Under the pieces are notes generated by a model. That model made no database searches. It had not been told where the DNA came from and was given only the letters and a program-made list of their open reading frames with translations. Position numbers and translations under genes: made by a program. Below, in pieces: positions 63,330-64,000 of a DNA stretch of 64,000 nt. The stretch comes from Flavobacterium sp. 11 (GTDB lineage Bacteria; Bacteroidota; Bacteroidia; Flavobacteriales; Flavobacteriaceae). Numbering within the stretch: the stretch's first letter is position 1; every line of letters starts with the position of its first letter. Where the stretch lies: contig NZ_PEFE01000001.1 of NCBI RefSeq assembly GCF_002754315.1, positions 62,001 through 126,000 on the forward strand. Reading direction: 5' to 3'.

Positions 63330-64000
63330 TTATTTAGTAAAAAAATCACTGATAATGATACTGGTAAATTTCTTGGCACCAGCATCATTCAGATGGCCGC
63401 AAGAAGAAAAGTATGTATCACCCTGCACTACACCTTCATAATTATGAATTTCAGGATACATTTTAATGACTTTTTCAAAATAATCCATACCTATTACAGT
63501 ACTGCACATTGGGGTTGTAACCACAATCAGATTAATCCGGTTAGTTTTACAAATTTGCTTAATTTCTTCGTAATACTTGTTATGTAAAGGCTTTAAATTA
63601 GCGATATTATTTTTCATATTGCCTTTTTTATTTCCTAATGGATAATAACCTAAATGATCCAAACTATTTGTGGTTGCTGCTATAGCGGTTTTATACGCCT
63701 CTCGAAACCCAATACGGGCATCAAATACAACATAGCGGTAAAAAGGAATATAATACAAGGCTCTAAAATCGTTCTCTTTCGAAAAATGATCGCGAATGGT
63801 TTTGGATTGATGGATATAAGGTAAAAATCGCGCTGAAACGCCTTCCGCTCTTTCTTCATTAGATAAATTCAAGTCAGCCTCCAGCAGAACAGTCTTTATT
63901 TTATAATTCCGCTCCACCATCAACTTCAGTAACAAAGAAGCTTCAAACAAATGCCCTCCGCTCATCCCGTAATTGAAGGTTTTCAAACCTTTTTGTTCAA
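63330..64000 (-). CDS. SGNH/GDSL-like hydrolase or acyltransferase, 5' end cut by window edge
   Basis: The last 222 or so codons are visible and the frame continues beyond 64000. A TTG at 63984-63986 is internal rather than the start, because an in-frame open stretch precedes it. NYGMSGGHLFEASLLL holds the oxyanion/Ser-loop region and HLNDAGAKKFTSIII holds the Asp-x2-His-like C-terminal motif of SGNH enzymes. The 63330 end is a true stop. It is probably a polysaccharide esterase or acyl transferase. Confidence 0.7.
   Translation of the reverse strand, partial: EQKGLKTFNYGMSGGHLFEASLLLKLMVERNYKIKTVLLEADLNLSNEERAEGVSARFLPYIHQSKTIRDHFSKENDFRALYYIPFYRYVVFDARIGFREAYKTAIAATTNSLDHLGYYPLGNKKGNMKNNIANLKPLHNKYYEEIKQICKTNRINLIVVTTPMCSTVIGMDYFEKVIKMYPEIHNYEGVVQGDTYFSSCGHLNDAGAKKFTSIIISDFFTK

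Overview
The window is an ordinary stretch of a low-GC Bacteroidetes chromosome, most likely Flavobacterium or a close relative. The evidence is AT-rich intergenic DNA, the Bacteroidetes -7 promoter box TAnnTTTG in front of at least 19 transcription units, start codons without strong Shine-Dalgarno sequences, many exported lipoproteins (Cys near residue 17-22), a TonB-dependent receptor, a PorV-like type IX secretion protein and several families largely restricted to this phylum. No insertion sequence, prophage, CRISPR array or defence island is visible.

Layout. 1-11.1 kb: an incomplete membrane protein, a 43-residue protein, CorA-type Mg transporter, FolD, Ffh, a lipocalin-like lipoprotein, ArgS, a TonB-dependent receptor, CutC and a Tat-type glycosylasparaginase. 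11.2-17.4 kb: FabH, an S9 (glutamyl endopeptidase-like) peptidase, an ABC ATPase and an OmpA/lipocalin lipoprotein pair. 17.5-31 kb: HtpG, small membrane proteins, a drug/metabolite transporter, AlkB-like dioxygenase, fatty acid hydroxylase, M61 peptidase, DUF4369 lipoprotein, tRNA-Thr, ManA, Bcp, QueD, Idi. 31-40 kb: an exported MsrB-MsrA pair, an M20 amidohydrolase, SHOCT, CHAD, GH130, NTF2-like and cupin proteins and an FAD-dependent oxidoreductase. 40-49.4 kb: RecQ, then KdsD-TatC-AhpD-like-LptB in a tightly packed run, GH25 lysozyme, PssA, PorV2-like and DUF4105 proteins.

49.5-64 kb: a one-directional (minus strand) surface polysaccharide cluster, running from a cut SGNH-type protein at the right edge down to the initiating sugar-phosphate transferase. 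It holds four GT4-type or GT2-type transferases that are mostly translationally coupled, an FkbM methyltransferase, a VioA/VioB-like aminotransferase plus acetyltransferase pair (suggesting an N-acetylated 4-amino-4,6-dideoxy sugar), an undecaprenyl-phosphate glycosyltransferase next to a GT-C membrane protein (suggesting lipid-linked side-branch addition) and a Wzy/WaaL-type membrane protein. A flippase and the nucleotide-sugar genes are not in view and probably lie to the right.

The most unusual signal is not a gene. Degenerate tandem repeats with a 7-bp period (sometimes 8) sit directly against stop codons at many genes, and in two cases the array supplies the stop codon. Two AAT trinucleotide arrays sit in the same post-stop position in the polysaccharide cluster. 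Other non-genic points are a perfect 58-bp palindrome, a short acidic leader ORF before the Mg transporter gene and a 16-bp palindromic repeat embedded in frame in argS.
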